From Heligmosomoides polygyrus polygyrus (taxonomy: Eukaryota; Nematoda; Chromadorea; Rhabditida; Heligmosomidae), in assembly GCA_947396885.1 (NCBI GenBank), contig OX377205.1, forward strand, positions 74,310,969-74,374,968: 64,000 bases of DNA, in the 5' to 3' direction. This document shows, piece after piece, positions 12,415 to 33,000 of this stretch. A program made the position numbers and the translations under genes. Under the pieces are notes generated by a model. It was not told the origin of the DNA and ran no database searches. It worked only from the letters and a program-made list of their open reading frames with translations. How positions within the stretch are numbered: the stretch's first letter is position 1; each line of letters starts with the position of its first letter.

Positions 12415-15044
12415 GATTAACCTTTTGTCAAGAAAAAAAAAGAAAAGAAAAGAAAACCTAGAAATGCACCGAATCTTGAAAACATGGTAGAGAAAATAAT
12501 TAAGAGCGAATAAAACCTACCAGTCTATGGCATTTCGATTGCTTGGGTGCAGGCCACCTGGTAGTGTGTTTGGCATTTCAAGAAGCAGTAGAGATTCCGT
12601 GACGCATCGGTCTTCCTGTGAATTCACCATTTTAAAGCAGGAATAGCAATGAAGGACGGCGTGAGACTGTTTCGCGTCCGGACGGATCCGGATCTTCGCG
12701 ATCCAGATCAAAGCGCGCTGTGAGGTCGATAAATCAGCCGTGTCTGGCACCTGCGTTCAATACTCCTTGTCTTTCCCTTGATATTTGCGCCCTCATTCAC
12801 GGCTCTTTCATGAGCAATCTTTCAGGAAGTAACCGAAAACGGACCCTCTAGTGAAAATGGCACTTGAAAGTGCACTAGAAGTGGTTCTAGATTCTAAACC
12901 AAGTGAAGGGAAGCAAATCTTCCACACTTCTTGAGTTTCAGTTCACTTTCAGGGAAGCAGTTCTTTTGCAGAGACGTCTATATTCCACCCATATTTGTTC
13001 CAGCTAGAGCTAATTTCAGCTGATCGATAACGTCAGAAGCTGGCAATAAAAGCAGCCATTATTTCCGTTAGCCAATCACACGCTGCTATGCGCAAACTGT
13101 CGACGAATGTGCCTCCTTTCCAAGGAGAACGAAAAAAGAACAAAAGAGAATGGAAGGCTAGGAAGGGAGGTCCTCCCTGATTTTCCTGCGCAGTGTCCGA
13201 AGAATTGATCCAGAAACTTGTGAAATAAGCGGTTAGGCTCAGATATATATATATATATATCATAACTGAAGTAAGAAATCAAAAGCTGCCGGTTTGGATG
13301 AAATATAGGGAGCTCTCTACACTTGTACCGAAAAGTACCGAAAAGAGTGACAAACGTAAGCCTCGTTGTTGAATCAGAGAAACGACTTGACTACTTTTAA
13401 ACGTTTACTTCGTTGTTTTTCCCACCAGCAGAATTCCTGAGCGAAGCCTCTCATCGTAGTTCTGGCTGCAGGTCGACGGAATTGATTGAGTACAGCCCTC
13501 TTCTTTTCGTAGCGCTCATGAAATTAGTTCAGAAACCTTCAGGCTAACTCCTGGATGGCGCAGAGCGGCTCGGAAAGAGGAGGGCATTGCCATGTAAGGC
13601 AGCCTTATATTGCCTTTTGTGTTGCACGAAATTAAAAATTTTACACAGCACTGTGTATTTCAGATCGTGTTAGGAAATTCAAAATAAAGAACTCAGTCAG
13701 GTGTATATTTAGTGACCGCGCTTAAATTGTTCAGCATTCAGACACGTTGATCTCACTTATTTCATAGAAAACAACTGCACTAACGAAGTCAAAGTAAACA
13801 ACACATAAAACATGAGGATATATGACATTTGAGAGCTGGGTCGGGACATTTGCAAACGTTCAGGACGTGAAGTACACTGCCTTGTCTGTGTCCAAAGCGT
13901 TAATTGGTTGATGATGTCTTGGTCCAACTTTTATTTTACTTTACTGAGGTTATCTGTGTTATCTGCCAGAAAATGACCCCCAGATTTAGCAAGGGGTCCT
14001 TCCTTACTGGATTTGCACCGAGAACGGTCCTTTTTAGGTTCCCCTCCGCCGACTAGGAACTCGGAAACTGAGTCTATCTGGGAAACCAGGTTGCTGTAGT
14101 TAACTTATGTTGTTGCCCCTTTATTGTGCTTCGTTATGGGGGAAGTCGTTTAGGATCTGCCAGCACGAACTTCGATTGCACCCTGAGCCATGCTACCTCT
14201 GATGCAATTGAGAACTTATGCGTCTTCTTACTGAAACGGCCCCTCTGAGCTGCATACATACGTATTCTAGCTGTAGAAAAACATCAAGCATGAAGTGGCC
14301 AAGACAAAAATGCCAGCCTTGGAGTAGTTCTGGGGGTATAGGATCCTTCTCTGGACCTGAACCTGCCTACTTCCTATCATGTGTCTATTTATTTCAGATC
14401 GTGTTAGCAAATTCAAAATAAATGTCTCTTCAAAGTTGTAGAGGTTCAGGATAACTAATTCCGCCATTTTCCAAAGAATGTGGCTGCATTTGCTGCTCTC
14501 AATTTCGCAGGGGATTGGTAGGTGGCCGTAAGAATAATGAATTGCAGTCAAATTGCGGCACTTGACACCAAACACGACACGACGAGCAGGAAGAAAGCGG
14601 CCGCTCGCTTCTCACGCGGATGGCAGAGAGCGCAGGGAATCCACGACGATTCATCGACGGTGCTTTGTTTGACGAGCAGTGACGGTGACGACGACGGGAG
14701 GAGGGTGGAGACGCAGACGACCTCTGGCTACCCCCCCCCCCCCACTTATGGAGTCGTTTCTCACGGAACGCAGCGCTCAAGCACTCCTAATGCGCTGGAA
14801 GACCACCGAGATATGTCAGCGAAATGAGGTGGGTCAGTGCATAAATAGCCTGCGAGCGGCCAGCCTCGAGCCTCGAGCATTCCACTTCCGGCTATGACTA
14901 CATTGATCGATATTGATTGGTCGATCGATACTCTCTACTTTGCAAAGTTTGTCCATCGGCTGCCATATCCTGCAGTGCCCACTTGAAACGTTTAATCGTG
15001 AGCCTAGGTCGCTAAAGCTGATAGAGAGGTAGTATCCTCCTGGC
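12415..15044. other. Repeat-rich intergenic DNA, no gene supported
   Basis: It contains an (AT)n tract at 13241-13260, a duplicated motif TTTCAGATCGTGTTAG (13660 and 14395) and a poly-C tract at 14731-14743. Reading frames at 14499-14897 overlap on both strands in GC-rich sequence and have no recognisable domain. No splice-supported coding exon was seen. Confidence 0.4.
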
Positions 15045-15145
15045 GCTATGGTAGTTGGTGAGGACCACCTTATAAAAAGTGACACTAACATGAAAAAAGG
15101 AACGATGACAGTGATAGTAAAGAGAACAAACAAATAGAGCCATAG
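15045..15145 (+). repeat. Dispersed repeat matching 10215-10315
   Basis: Both places share ACCTTATAAAA, GTGACACTAACATGAAAAA (variant CACCAACACGAAAAA) and GATAGTAAAGAGAACAAACA in the same order. The partner lies just inside the left terminal repeat of the element at 10092, so the two loci share a mobile-element part. Confidence 0.6.
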
Positions 15146-15599
15146 TATTGTTCCCATTCATTGTCTCGCCACGCCTGCCTGTAGCCGCATGCTATGGTGG
15201 CCCCGCCCAAACTACCATCGCCCCTCCTCCCTTCCATGGCGAGCGAGCTGGAGGGAAGGTTGGACAGAGCAAGAGAGACAAAGAGGAGCAAGAGAAGCAC
15301 AAGTAAGTCACGCAAGAGCAACATCCCACAGTAAAAAGAGGCGTGAGGTATAATGCAATTCGTGTGGTTGCAGACGCTGCACCGTAAGTGGCAAACTCCA
15401 TTTGGAAACGTTTTTGTGTGTACACTGTTTAAATTCCAAGCGAGTAAGCGCTTAGCTTCTGTCTTGTTGTCTGCTGACTGGCTAGCTAAGTGGTTGTGAT
15501 ATCCTATACGTCACTTACATGATGGCGGCACTTTGTAGATTATTCACAGTCCGCGTCAGCAATGGCTGATCGCCCAGGCAGGCTATACGCTTATACGCC

Positions 15600-15925
15600 A
15601 TTTCACCTGCCGTCCCGTTGATCATGGAGTTGCTCGGGCGGGCGCCTAGCGAGTACTCGTTTATCCCTGTCGCGTGCCAGAGTGCTCCAGTGAATCTTCC
15701 TCGCTCAAGGGGCACGAAGAGCGTCTTATCGTTCGTTCAGGGCTTTCACGAGGAAGTTCCAACGCATTGGTGGGTGTCCTGGTGTTCCATTGACCTCCCG
15801 AGGACAGTCGGTGGCGACTCTTGCCGAGCGGGTGTCTGCGAAGCGCATTACGTGGCCGGCCCACCTAATTTTCGACGACTTGGCCCATGAGACAGCGTCT
15901 CTGATCTTCGTGAAAACAATCAAAT
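15600..15925 (-). pseudogene. RTE 3'-end fragment (second copy)
   Basis: It matches the C-terminal ~110 codons of the RTE immediately to its right: KIRDAVSWAKSSKIRWAGHV, MRFADTR, then a frameshift and TGALWHATG / RPSNSMIN. Same strand as its neighbour and 5'-truncated, so two insertions of one family lie head to tail. It is more decayed than the neighbour. Confidence 0.8.
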
Positions 15926-15955
15926 TTGATGGTAGCAGTTGATGATAAGGTGCAT

Positions 15956-18900
15956 CATCATCACCTGTATCACCTGTACCACCTGTCGTCCTGTTGATCA
16001 TCGAATTGCTCGAGCGGGTGCCAGCAGCGTCTCCATTCGTCCCTGCCGCGTGCCAGAGTGCTCCAATGGATCCTCCTCGCTCGAGGGACATGAAGAGCGT
16101 CATATCGGTCGTTCAGGGCTTTAACGAAGAAGTCCGACCAACGCGTTGGTGGACGTCCTGGTGTTCTCTTAACATCCCGCGGAATCCAGTCGGTGATGGC
16201 TCTTGTCCAGCGGGTGTCTGCGAAGCGCATTACGTGGCCGGCCCACCTAATTTTCGACAACTTGGCCCACGCGACAGCGTCTCTGATCTTCGAGCGTCGG
16301 CGAAGCTCGGAACTCCGGAGGCCTTCTCTCACTTGCGTGTGTCGTGTCACTCCGAGCATCGTCCTCTCGATTCCACGCTGCGCGACGCTGATCGCGTGTT
16401 CATCCTGCTTTCGTATAGCCCAGGTCTCTGAGGCGTATGTTAGGGCAGGAAGAACAGTGGAGTCGAATAGGTGGGCACGGAGTCGGACGTTCTTCGTCTT
16501 CTTCGCGACTTCTTCGACGCTCTTGAAAGCTCCCCAAGCCGCTCTTTTCCTCCTGCTCAGCTCTGGTGCTAGGTCGTTAGCCATGTTGACTTCGCGACCC
16601 AGATACACATTGCTGGAGCATTCGGAGATGTTCGTTCCGTTGAGCGAGAATGGGGCATCAGAAACCCATCCGTTCCTCATGAACATCGTCTTCGTAAGAT
16701 TCAGCTGCAGTCCAACGTTCCCACATACATGATCGAAGTCGGCCAGCATTCGCTCCGCCTGGCTGATGCTCGGTGTTATGAGCACGATGTCGTCAGCGAA
16801 GCGAAGATGATGTAGTTGCCGGCCGTCGACCTTCACTCCCATGTCTTCCCATTCTAGTTCGCTCATGACGTTTTCGAGAGTGGCGCTGAAGAGCTTCGGG
16901 GATATGATATCCCCTTGCTGAACCCCTCTCTTCACGTCGACGACGACGTCGTTGTAGAATGGTGAGATCTTGGTCGTGAATCCACTGTACAACTCTCGAA
17001 GGACTCTGATGTACTGAGTGGGAACGCCCTGGGTGAGCAGGGCTTCCATGACCGCTTCAGTCTCGACGGAGTCGAATGCCTTCTTCAGGTCGATGAACGT
17101 AAGGCACAGCGGCAGCTTGTACTCTCGCGACACTTCGATGAGCTTCGTAATGGTGTGTATGTGGTCGATCGTGCTGAATCCTCTCCGAAATCCTGCTTAC
17201 TCGCATGGCTGTCCTTCGTCCAGCGTTCTGCTAATCCTATTCAGGATAACTCGAGTGAACAGCTTGTAGACTACGGACAGCAGGCAGATCGGGCGATAGT
17301 TGCCAATGTCGTGCACGTCTCCCTTCTTGTACATCAAGACGGTTCTGCTGGTCTTCCACTGAGATGGAACCTTGCACTCCGACAGGTAACGTGTGAAGAG
17401 CCGCGCCAGGGTGTTGATGAGCGTAGGCGGGAGGTTCTTCAGGTGTTCGGGTCTGATCCTGTCGGGACCGGGTGCTGTACGTTTCTTCACCGACGAGATG
17501 GCGTGTCGGATCTCGGAAGGAAGAACAGAGGGGACAACGTATCCATCCTGCGGAAGATGGCATGGGGGCAGGTGGACGTGGCTATCGAAGAGATCGGAGT
17601 AGAAGTCGTGGATAACCTTCTCCATGGTCCTTCTGGAAGAGGTGACAATTTCGTCGGGACGTCGGAGAGCTGTCATCTTGGTCTTGAAGTTGGCGAAGTT
17701 CCGGCGGGCATTGCGGATGCTCAACCCTGCCTCTGCAGCTTCAGCCAACACTTCCGCCCTTCTCTCCTTAAGATCATCCTTTATCGCCTCTCCGCATAGC
17801 TTCGCAAGCTCGGACGTCAGTTGGTTGTTGCCTGACGCTCGTGCTGCTCCACGCTGGCGTATCAGCTCGAGAGTTTCCGGAGACAGACGTCTCTTCGTGG
17901 TCTTCAAGCTCTCGGCTCCCTTAGCACTATCGTGGAGATGGTGCACGAAGCGGTCGTATTCCTCGTCGGCGTTGTCCATGACGGCATCTTCCCAAAGGCC
18001 GGCAAGAGAGGTGTAGAGGTCCCAGTTGATGGTCGTTCTGGGACTCCTCTTCTTGAACTTCGCGGCCTTCTCTCCTTGACGCGAAAAGCGGAACCTTGCG
18101 CGAAGGAGGCGGTGGTCCGATCCCGTGTAGAACTTGGGGACAACGGAGACGTCGGTCAGGCAATACTTGCGGTTGAAGATAATGTGGTCGATCTCGTTGT
18201 GGAACTGGCCACCGGGAGATTCCCAGGTCCATCGTAGGGAGGGAGGCTTCTGGAACTGCGAGTTTCCTTGGATGGTCTTGGTCGACATGATAAACTCAGA
18301 CAGCCTTTCACCTTGCTCGTTCCACTCCAAACCGTGGGTTCCGATGTGAAGTTCTTCCGGCGACCTTCGCGGTCCGATCTTGGCGTTGAAGTCGCCGACG
18401 ATCACCTTGTAGAAGGTGTGATCTTCCTTATAGAACTTCTCCAGCTCCACGTAGAAGGCTTCGACCTCTTCGTCGTCGTAGTCGGATGTTGGGGCATACG
18501 CGACGAACACAGTCAAAGCTGGCACGGAACCACATCGCTTCAGTCGCAGACGTCCGATTCAGCTTGTCAGAGACTCGTACGAATCGATGTTCATGGCCAA
18601 GTGCGTGTTGACGAGGACACCAACGCCGCCTACTCCCCTGCTGTCGCATGTTCCGACGAACAGTTCTTCTCCGGAGTCGTAGGCGGCGTGTAGGGGGTGG
18701 TGTCTTCTCGTCTCGGTCAGTCCTATGACGTCGTACTTGATCTTCCTGGCTTGCATCATCAGGTCCTCGACGGATGCTTCCGATGCAAGCGTGCGGGCGT
18801 TGTAAGTACAGATCGTCATCCTAGTCCTTCTCAATTTGCGCAGCCTGGTTAGGCCCTGAGATTTTAGCAGCCTCTCCGTATTCGTCCTTCCCATCGCTGC

Positions 18901-18960
18901 AGAAATGGGGGCTCTTTCGGGGTCAGGGGAATGAGGCCCTTTAGTGCTGCTGTTTTTCAC
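15956..18960 (-). pseudogene. RTE-type retrotransposon ORF, near full length, two premature stops
   Basis: One frame runs from the ATG at 18960 to the TGA at 15970 (~997 codons). It encodes an apurinic-like endonuclease (TICTYNARTL; YDVIGLTETRR with the catalytic Glu; VIVGDFNAKIG; GSDHRLLRARF) and then a reverse transcriptase (GNYRPICLLSVVYKLFTRVI; LTFIDLKKAFDSVE; GVQQGDIISPKLF; LRFADDIVLIT). The C-terminus carries IRWAGHVMRFADTRW and PGRPPTRW. Two in-frame stops break it: TGA at 18559-18561, and TAA at 17197-17199 where CAA (Gln in EQAGFRRG) is expected. The 3' end runs into GAT-rich repeats (15956-15990). The 5' UTR is not defined. The few lesions imply recent insertion; no known gene flanks it closely. 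Confidence 0.93.
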
Positions 18961-19370
18961 TTGAGTACACTCGGGTAGCTACCCGTGTGCATCATCATAT
19001 GACTGAAAACAGCAGTAGAAAGGTGCACCATGAACTGAATACGCTGTAACTTAAAAAACACGTGGAGAATTCAATAAAACCATCGAAACAATGATGGAAT
19101 GAACCATTGTTCATTGTTGCAGTGATTGAAGCATGCGAGAGCGAGCGACAGCCCTCGCATGGTCCCGCTGCAATTGGCCGTTTTACAAGTAGACTCGTCC
19201 GTACGTTGAAGTACGCTTACCGACCAGCTAAACGTACGATGGGCAATCGCTTTGCATTAAAAGGCAGGCGACTCTGACAACCGCCCAGTGGGATGAAGCC
19301 CGGGATTAAATTGTTAATGGTAAGAACGCGCAAAGGCGGGCTCTTTGGTGTAATGGTGCACGGAATGTTG

Positions 19371-20168
19371 TTAAACCCAAGGAGTAGGGGTCCTTGAATT
19401 CACAATGAGATAGGTGCATCACGAGTTTGAGGGTCTTGTACGCCCGCGATGCCCCTGTCAGCAAGCGGCTCGGAGCGCAGTGGAAGTGACGTAGCTTCAT
19501 GCGAGGAAGGTTGGGGGTTTGGTTCCTCTGCGTTTACGCATTTTTGCATTTCAACTGACTGGTTGAGATTTGGGGATTCTGACGTCTATGCCATTTTCAG
19601 GCGTTTTCTGCGCATTTTCCAGCTGTATGCTGTGAGAGTACCTTTCTTCCGACTTGTTTATTACTGGCCGGATTTTTAACCACAACATCTTCATCAACTT
19701 CAAGTTGACGTGCTTCGAAGTCCTTTACTATGCTGGCCATCCGTTCGGCCAGCTTGATTTCTTCCCTCGAAGGTTCTTTGTCTAAAGGTGGACCACACTT
19801 CAGCGTGAGCAGGTGGATCGCCACTCGAGCATCGGTAGACATTGTTGGTATTAGGTGTTAGAAAACCTCCAGCAGACCTCTGACTTCCAGTTGATAGGCA
19901 GACATGAGAGAAGGGTGTATCGATGCCGTTTAGGTTAATTTGCGGGATCCACAAACCTCGTTTTTCATAAGTGCTGCTTCATGCAGTCAGTTGAAATGCA
20001 AAAATGCATCAGCGCAGAAGAACCAACCCCCGACCTTCCTCGCATGAAGCAACGCCACTTCTGCTGCGCTCCGAGCCGCTTGCCGACAGCATCGCGGGCG
20101 CTCAAGACGCCCAAACTCGTGGTGCGCCTATTCCATTGTGACCTCAAGGATCCACCTTTTGGGTTTAA
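19371..20168. mobile_element. Inverted-repeat pair (~190-bp arms, ~424-bp spacer)
   Basis: The left arm (19371-19560) read in reverse matches the right arm (19985-20168), sharing AGTCAGTTGAAATGCA, CTTCCTCGCATGAAGC, TGCGCTCCGAGCCGCTTGC and a TTGGGTTTAA edge. The spacer has no recognisable gene. It could be a foldback element or two independent insertions of one repeat in opposite orientation. Identity is about 80-85% by eye. Confidence 0.7.
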
Positions 20169-20329
20169 TGAATTGGCAAAACATAAAAACATTTTTATAC
20201 TGATTGAGCGGTGGGGATTCTCCTTATATGACTCGCTCCCCCCGTTCAGACATACGTTCCAGACCATTCTCTTGTTAGAGCCCTTGGGACCATCCGCCTT
20301 GGGGTCATACAGCTAGAGTGTCCTGCAAA

Positions 20330-20377
20330 GGCTAACCTTTATGAGCGGGCTCATTTGAACACTCATAAAGGTTAGCC
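20330..20377. repeat. Perfect 16-bp-arm hairpin
   Basis: GGCTAACCTTTATGAG at 20330-20345 is exactly reverse-complementary to 20362-20377, with a 16-nt loop. It lies in intergenic DNA about 2.2 kb beyond the Smad stop codon, so no role is evident. Confidence 0.75.
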
Positions 20378-22149
<1,772 letters not shown>

Positions 22150-22168
22150 GCTGCTTTATTGAAGCAGC
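22150..22168 (-). terminator. Candidate polyadenylation signal for the Smad gene
   Basis: On the minus strand AATAAA (22155-22160) sits inside a small perfect hairpin (GCTGCTT-TATTG-AAGCAGC on the plus strand), about 455 nt after the predicted Smad stop. Other signals may exist. Confidence 0.35.
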
Positions 22169-22614
22169 GCAGTGAAGATATACGTGTTTTCCTCTTGCTT
22201 TTTATGCTTGATCGATGATTATTCCACCACTCCTCGCAACACTATTTTTGCTATCAACTGAGTGGAGATCGCAACATTCTAGGCGAGGGCATGGTGCGAT
22301 CTCTTCTCATGCCACTACAAATTTTTTCCTGCTTTTCTGCGAAAAAGAAAATGCTGAGTAAGTTCATTTTCGTAGCTTAAAGCAGAAAAACTATATGAAA
22401 ATTCAAACACTGTATTCAGCTCTGCAGCAGTTAATCGAAAATTATTTTGACCTTCTGTCTGATCAAAGTGTCTGTAACTAGTTACATCTGGAAGACGTAC
22501 ATTTCAAAGGATCTAATCTGAAGTGGCAATATAATACCATATTCAACGGTTCTGGCGCGACTATCCTCAACGAGAAGAGATACCCGCGCGAGCGCTTCTC
22601 CGAGTGCGTAGTCA

Positions 22615-28409
<5,795 letters not shown>

Positions 28410-28859
28410 TCAGGAATAAGCATAAGTAGGAGCTTAGGAACGTATTGAAGCGCAATCATGTTAGAGTAAATGACGTGAGACAGCGCCGTAATCAGCAAAG
28501 ATATTTCTTCCCCAGCTTCCTCGCTATATAACATACCGACATACAGAGTTGGTCCCCTTAGAGTTGCAAGCTATTTTTGGAACTATTACTTAAACCGATA
28601 GCTGTAGACTCCCACGTGATTTAGCGCCTAATCATGGAGCACGAGTGGTAACGGGTGTCGAACTGCAATGAACAGCAGAGGTTATCAATCACCAGCAGGG
28701 TCTTTGGAAGCGTAGCGAAATATGAACCGCATTACAAGCTCACTCAGGCACTGCTCATATGGGCGTTCTTCTTGCCACGACAAAACAACTCCAGGCTCAG
28801 TGCCCTGCACGCTGGGATCTGTGTCTTTCGCATCGGACGGTACGACGACTGGTGAGAGA

Positions 28860-30000
28860 GACGGAAATGGTAGGTTGTACAGCGCGTCATTGATCAGACG
28901 ACACGAGCATGAAACGCCACGAAGACTGTTTCATGTAATTACAGTGCGAGAAAAGCCTCCTCAAATGCCGACCTGCACCCTTTTCAGGAGGCGGCAGGAT
29001 GTATCAAGATATCATATCATATCCATATCAGATCGTCATGATCGTCGTGCAGGAGGCGAACTCTGAAGAGCTATGTATGACATTTCAGAGACAGAATACT
29101 CGCCACTGAGGGATATAAGCTTCCACTCCACAATGTACTAGGCGTAGGGGTCGTCTTGCACCCGTCTGTCGTCCATTTTTCGATTACTATGAAATCCTGT
29201 CACCTCGCCTGACCATCCTTGTTCTACATCCTCACCGTCAAAAGCCTTGTCATCAACTGCTACTCACCAGCACCGAGACCAAACACGGCGCTTTTTACGA
29301 GGAGTTGGAAGAAGTCGCCACGATAAACCGTTCTACAAGTTTGTCGTCGGTGACTTCGATGCAAAAATCGGGATTCAAGGAATAGAGCCTCGCTGCCGTA
29401 CGCCTTTTTCGCAGTGGATCGGATCACCGTCTCCTTTGAGCGAAACTACGATTCAAAAATAAACTGGAGGAGCATCATTCATCGCACAAAGGAAGCAGAG
29501 ATGCCATTTCCGACGAGAACATCCTTTCAGACCTCATATCCAAATGACGCTATCGATCAAGGAGGATCCTAAGCAGGACTACGGTATGCTTCACAATGTA
29601 GTGCAGTTCTGTGAAAGGCTCGCCTTAAAACCCCGAACAACGAAATTGGACTGCATTTCCAACGTCACCAAAGAGTTGCTTCAAGAAAGAAGGGCTTTAA
29701 GACTGAATCGGAATGCAACACACATGGAACGGTTGGTTAACGCTAGCTGCAGAAGAACCTTGCAAGCGGATCTGCAGCGCTACAGACGTAAGAAATTGCG
29801 GAAGCAGCACGCAGCCGATTTAGTCTGAATAACTGCCGCAGGGATCTCCGCTATATCACAACTCCGCTATCAGCCCTGCTGAAAGAGATTAAGACTCTCA
29901 CCTCTTCCCGCAACGAGATGGAATCAACAATAGAGAGGTTCTACACGAACCTCTTTCGCTCATCTACTGCTCCAAGCCCCCAACATCCCCGCCGATAAAG
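28860..30000 (+). pseudogene. Highly decayed RTE-like retrotransposon
   Basis: The endonuclease motif KFVVGDFDAKIG is at 29335-29375. An inter-domain region (29544-29828) has KDRSV-like spacing with ELLQERRALRLNRNATHMER and LQADLQRYRRKKLRKQHAAD, the usual helix between endonuclease and reverse transcriptase. Several frameshifts separate the parts, and no YADD or FADD catalytic box is found. It is older than the element at 15.9-19.0 kb. Confidence 0.7.
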
Positions 30001-33000
30001 GACTGCCTCCGATTCTTCCTCGGAAGTACAAGCACGCCAGTAGTGGGTCGTAGTACGTTTCGACCTTCGGGCAGGAGATCCTCTACATGTCATACTCGCG
30101 TCGCATGACATCTTACCCTGAAGAAGAAAAGAAGGGAAGAATCCCGACCAGCGGGTTGCTCTGGCCAAAAAGTAAAGGGTGTGCGTTAAAGTCGCATCGA
30201 CAATATATTATATCAGGTGAATAAAAGCGAAAAATACACTTTTCAAAGTAGGAAAGCACAAAACCGCATCCCCAACTAGTTTAGCCCGTTGTGTTCACAT
30301 AACTGGCCACTTTCATTTCTTTTTTGGAACGTTATCGAAGAAATAAATGACGGTGACTCCTGCTCCCTTTACACAACAGGACCTGGTGAACCAGGAACAA
30401 TTAAGGAGCCATCCTACAATTATAAGTCAGTAAAAAAAATAAAGTAAATGCACTACAGATGTCATCAGCCTCGCCGGCTCTTACACTATTTTACAAAAAG
30501 CCAAGGCCGCAACGAACAGAGAGCAGAACTGAAAGATTCTGCCACGAACAAAAAATGACCTGATCGTCCTGAATTCTCTGAGCGCACTATCATGAAATGC
30601 AAACACCAAACTGTTTATTGTCCAACTGGACAATCAATTTTATTCGAAACATGCAGAAAGAATAAAAAATAGTGAAAAAGGTATCCATAAATTTGTAAAA
30701 CAGGCACACACTGCACTTGTCCAGTGTAACGGGATGATTTCTTGACTGATAGTGTAAATGGTCATGTAAATGGAGCTGTGTGATAAAAGAATGCATGTTT
30801 TTCCTATCGTTTACCTTTCCCGACACCAACATAAGCAGCAATTTTTTGTAATTTGGATTTACGGAACTTTGAGTGAAGACTAGAGCTGCAAGGCAACTGA
30901 TAGTAGAATTTAAACGAGGAAGAACTCCCTGGGTTCAAAGTCACAAAATTGTAGCTTTCAGGAGTGATGAATTTTATGCGGTACATTAGCATCAACCAAT
31001 GTACCACATATCTTCAACGAATTCTACCCTCAATCCTATTACTGGGTCCATGCTACGATTGACTGTGGACGTTGCACGTGGATCTGAAAAGGTCTGTCAC
31101 TACCAGGACATGTGCCCAATCCAGATTTGAAGCGCTCGAGGAGAGCCGAAGGGTGTCTCTGCAACAAAAATCCCAGTCGTCAACGATACCATCAATATCT
31201 ACATCAGAATGATTGCAAACTTGAACATCTGTAGAACTTCACATTGTTTGAAGAGAATATAAGTCATCGTAGTTAGAAGGAACTAATTAGATGAAGAATT
31301 ATTAAAATGGAGCGCAAAGCGGGGTCAATCTTATTCAGCACAATTTCATGTATGAGAACTGGCACCGTCTTTCGAGTAAAAACGCGAATTATCGGGAGGA
31401 GTTTCTATGATATACAATTAAACTATGGCTTCGCTACACTCCAAAGCACAGACCTAGAAGCATCATCTAGCCCACGAATTTTATGGACACACAAGAACGT
31501 ATATTTTTTCATTGGGTGCCCGTAAATCTGCAGTTAGAGATAGCACTCGCCACAGAACATAGTTTGGTCCCTCTCTTGTTCAAAGACCACAGCAAACTGA
31601 ACTATCCATCCAAAGAAATCACTCACATTGCCCTCATGGGAGATTGTCTCCGTTTTCACCAGCTCGCACAGCTGCACAATTGTCTTGTTCGTCGACGAGT
31701 TTGACTCGAACAGGGATCGCATCCTTCCGTTAGTCTGGAAACAGGTCGCACTTTAAAAATCCACGGCGCCGCAAGAACAAGTGCGAAGACGGCGGCAAAA
31801 ACACAGTCGCCACTGATCGCTGAAGATTGCTCGTAGAACACTGATAATGGTCATATATACACACTGATAACACCAAAGGACACCACAAGTGAACCGGTTT
31901 ATCACTCGCCTGCAGTGTGGAATCCAAACAATTCTGAGAAAATCGCACGTTCAAAATAGAGCGACGGAAGGATGTAGCAATCTTAATTGGAACCGCTCAT
32001 GGTTTCTTTGCATATAGGCCTGCCTGACACCTAACTGTTCATCAAATTTGATTCGCTAAATTGGCTGACTCACTGGGAAAACCGCCAAAAACACTTAGGG
32101 ATACGGCTTCTGCGCTCATAGTAGTACAATGTAATCACTGACTCATAGAAGCGAAAAAACTCAATCGAATGTGAGCAAGCTTTGTACAGATCGCTTCAAC
32201 ACGACGCCTTTTCAAAGCTCGTTTACAACACCTCACCGGCTTGCCAGGTAAGTTGTTGTAAGCGTCTACAATATTTCAAAAAAGTTCTCAAGCTGTTAAC
32301 CTCCACGATACTTCAAAAAACTATCTTCCGCATCCTATACTGCTTCCATAGTTCTAGAATTCTGCGGTTGATGGCTTTCTTTACATGCCAGGCGTGTGAT
32401 AAATAAACAAACAAGTTTACAAGTAAACTAAGCATGTCAAGAGCCTAGCGTGTGAGCATGAAGAGAGTGAGTGCTCTTCCCACTCGGCACTAAATAATAT
32501 CCCGAATAAATATTAAACACAACTACGCTCGTTGCGTACCCTTGGGTTTATATTGTGACTCGTACTGCTGCATTGCAACCCAGTTCGAAGATGGCGAAGG
32601 TCTCGTGTGCACCTCAAATCGGCCTTAAGTTCCTTTCGCTTCTAGGCCAACAAAGCGTTATATATCACGGTTTAGATGGCATCAGATCAGCGAAGTAGCT
32701 ATTGGCTATCTTGAAACTATACACACAAAAAGATCATTCATTGTTTCCTGGTAGGTGCGAATGCCTGAAGGACCTGGACCTGGTTCACCCTCCCACTACA
32801 GTGCAGCCCTTCGCCTGTTGCAGTGCTGAGAAATTGCAATTGGTAAGCAATCTTGTGAACCACGCTACGAACATTCTGAAAGACTTAGTGTAAAGCCGAA
32901 TACAACGATCGAAAATAAGATGGCCATTCAAAAAAAAGTTTCGAATCTGTGAGAAGGAAGCGTAGTTTGGAAGAACAAGCACTGAATAAAGGCTATTCCA

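Noticed and set aside
17155..18693. Long plus-strand frames
   Set aside because: Mirror frames of the minus-strand RTE, whose catalytic motifs are clear.
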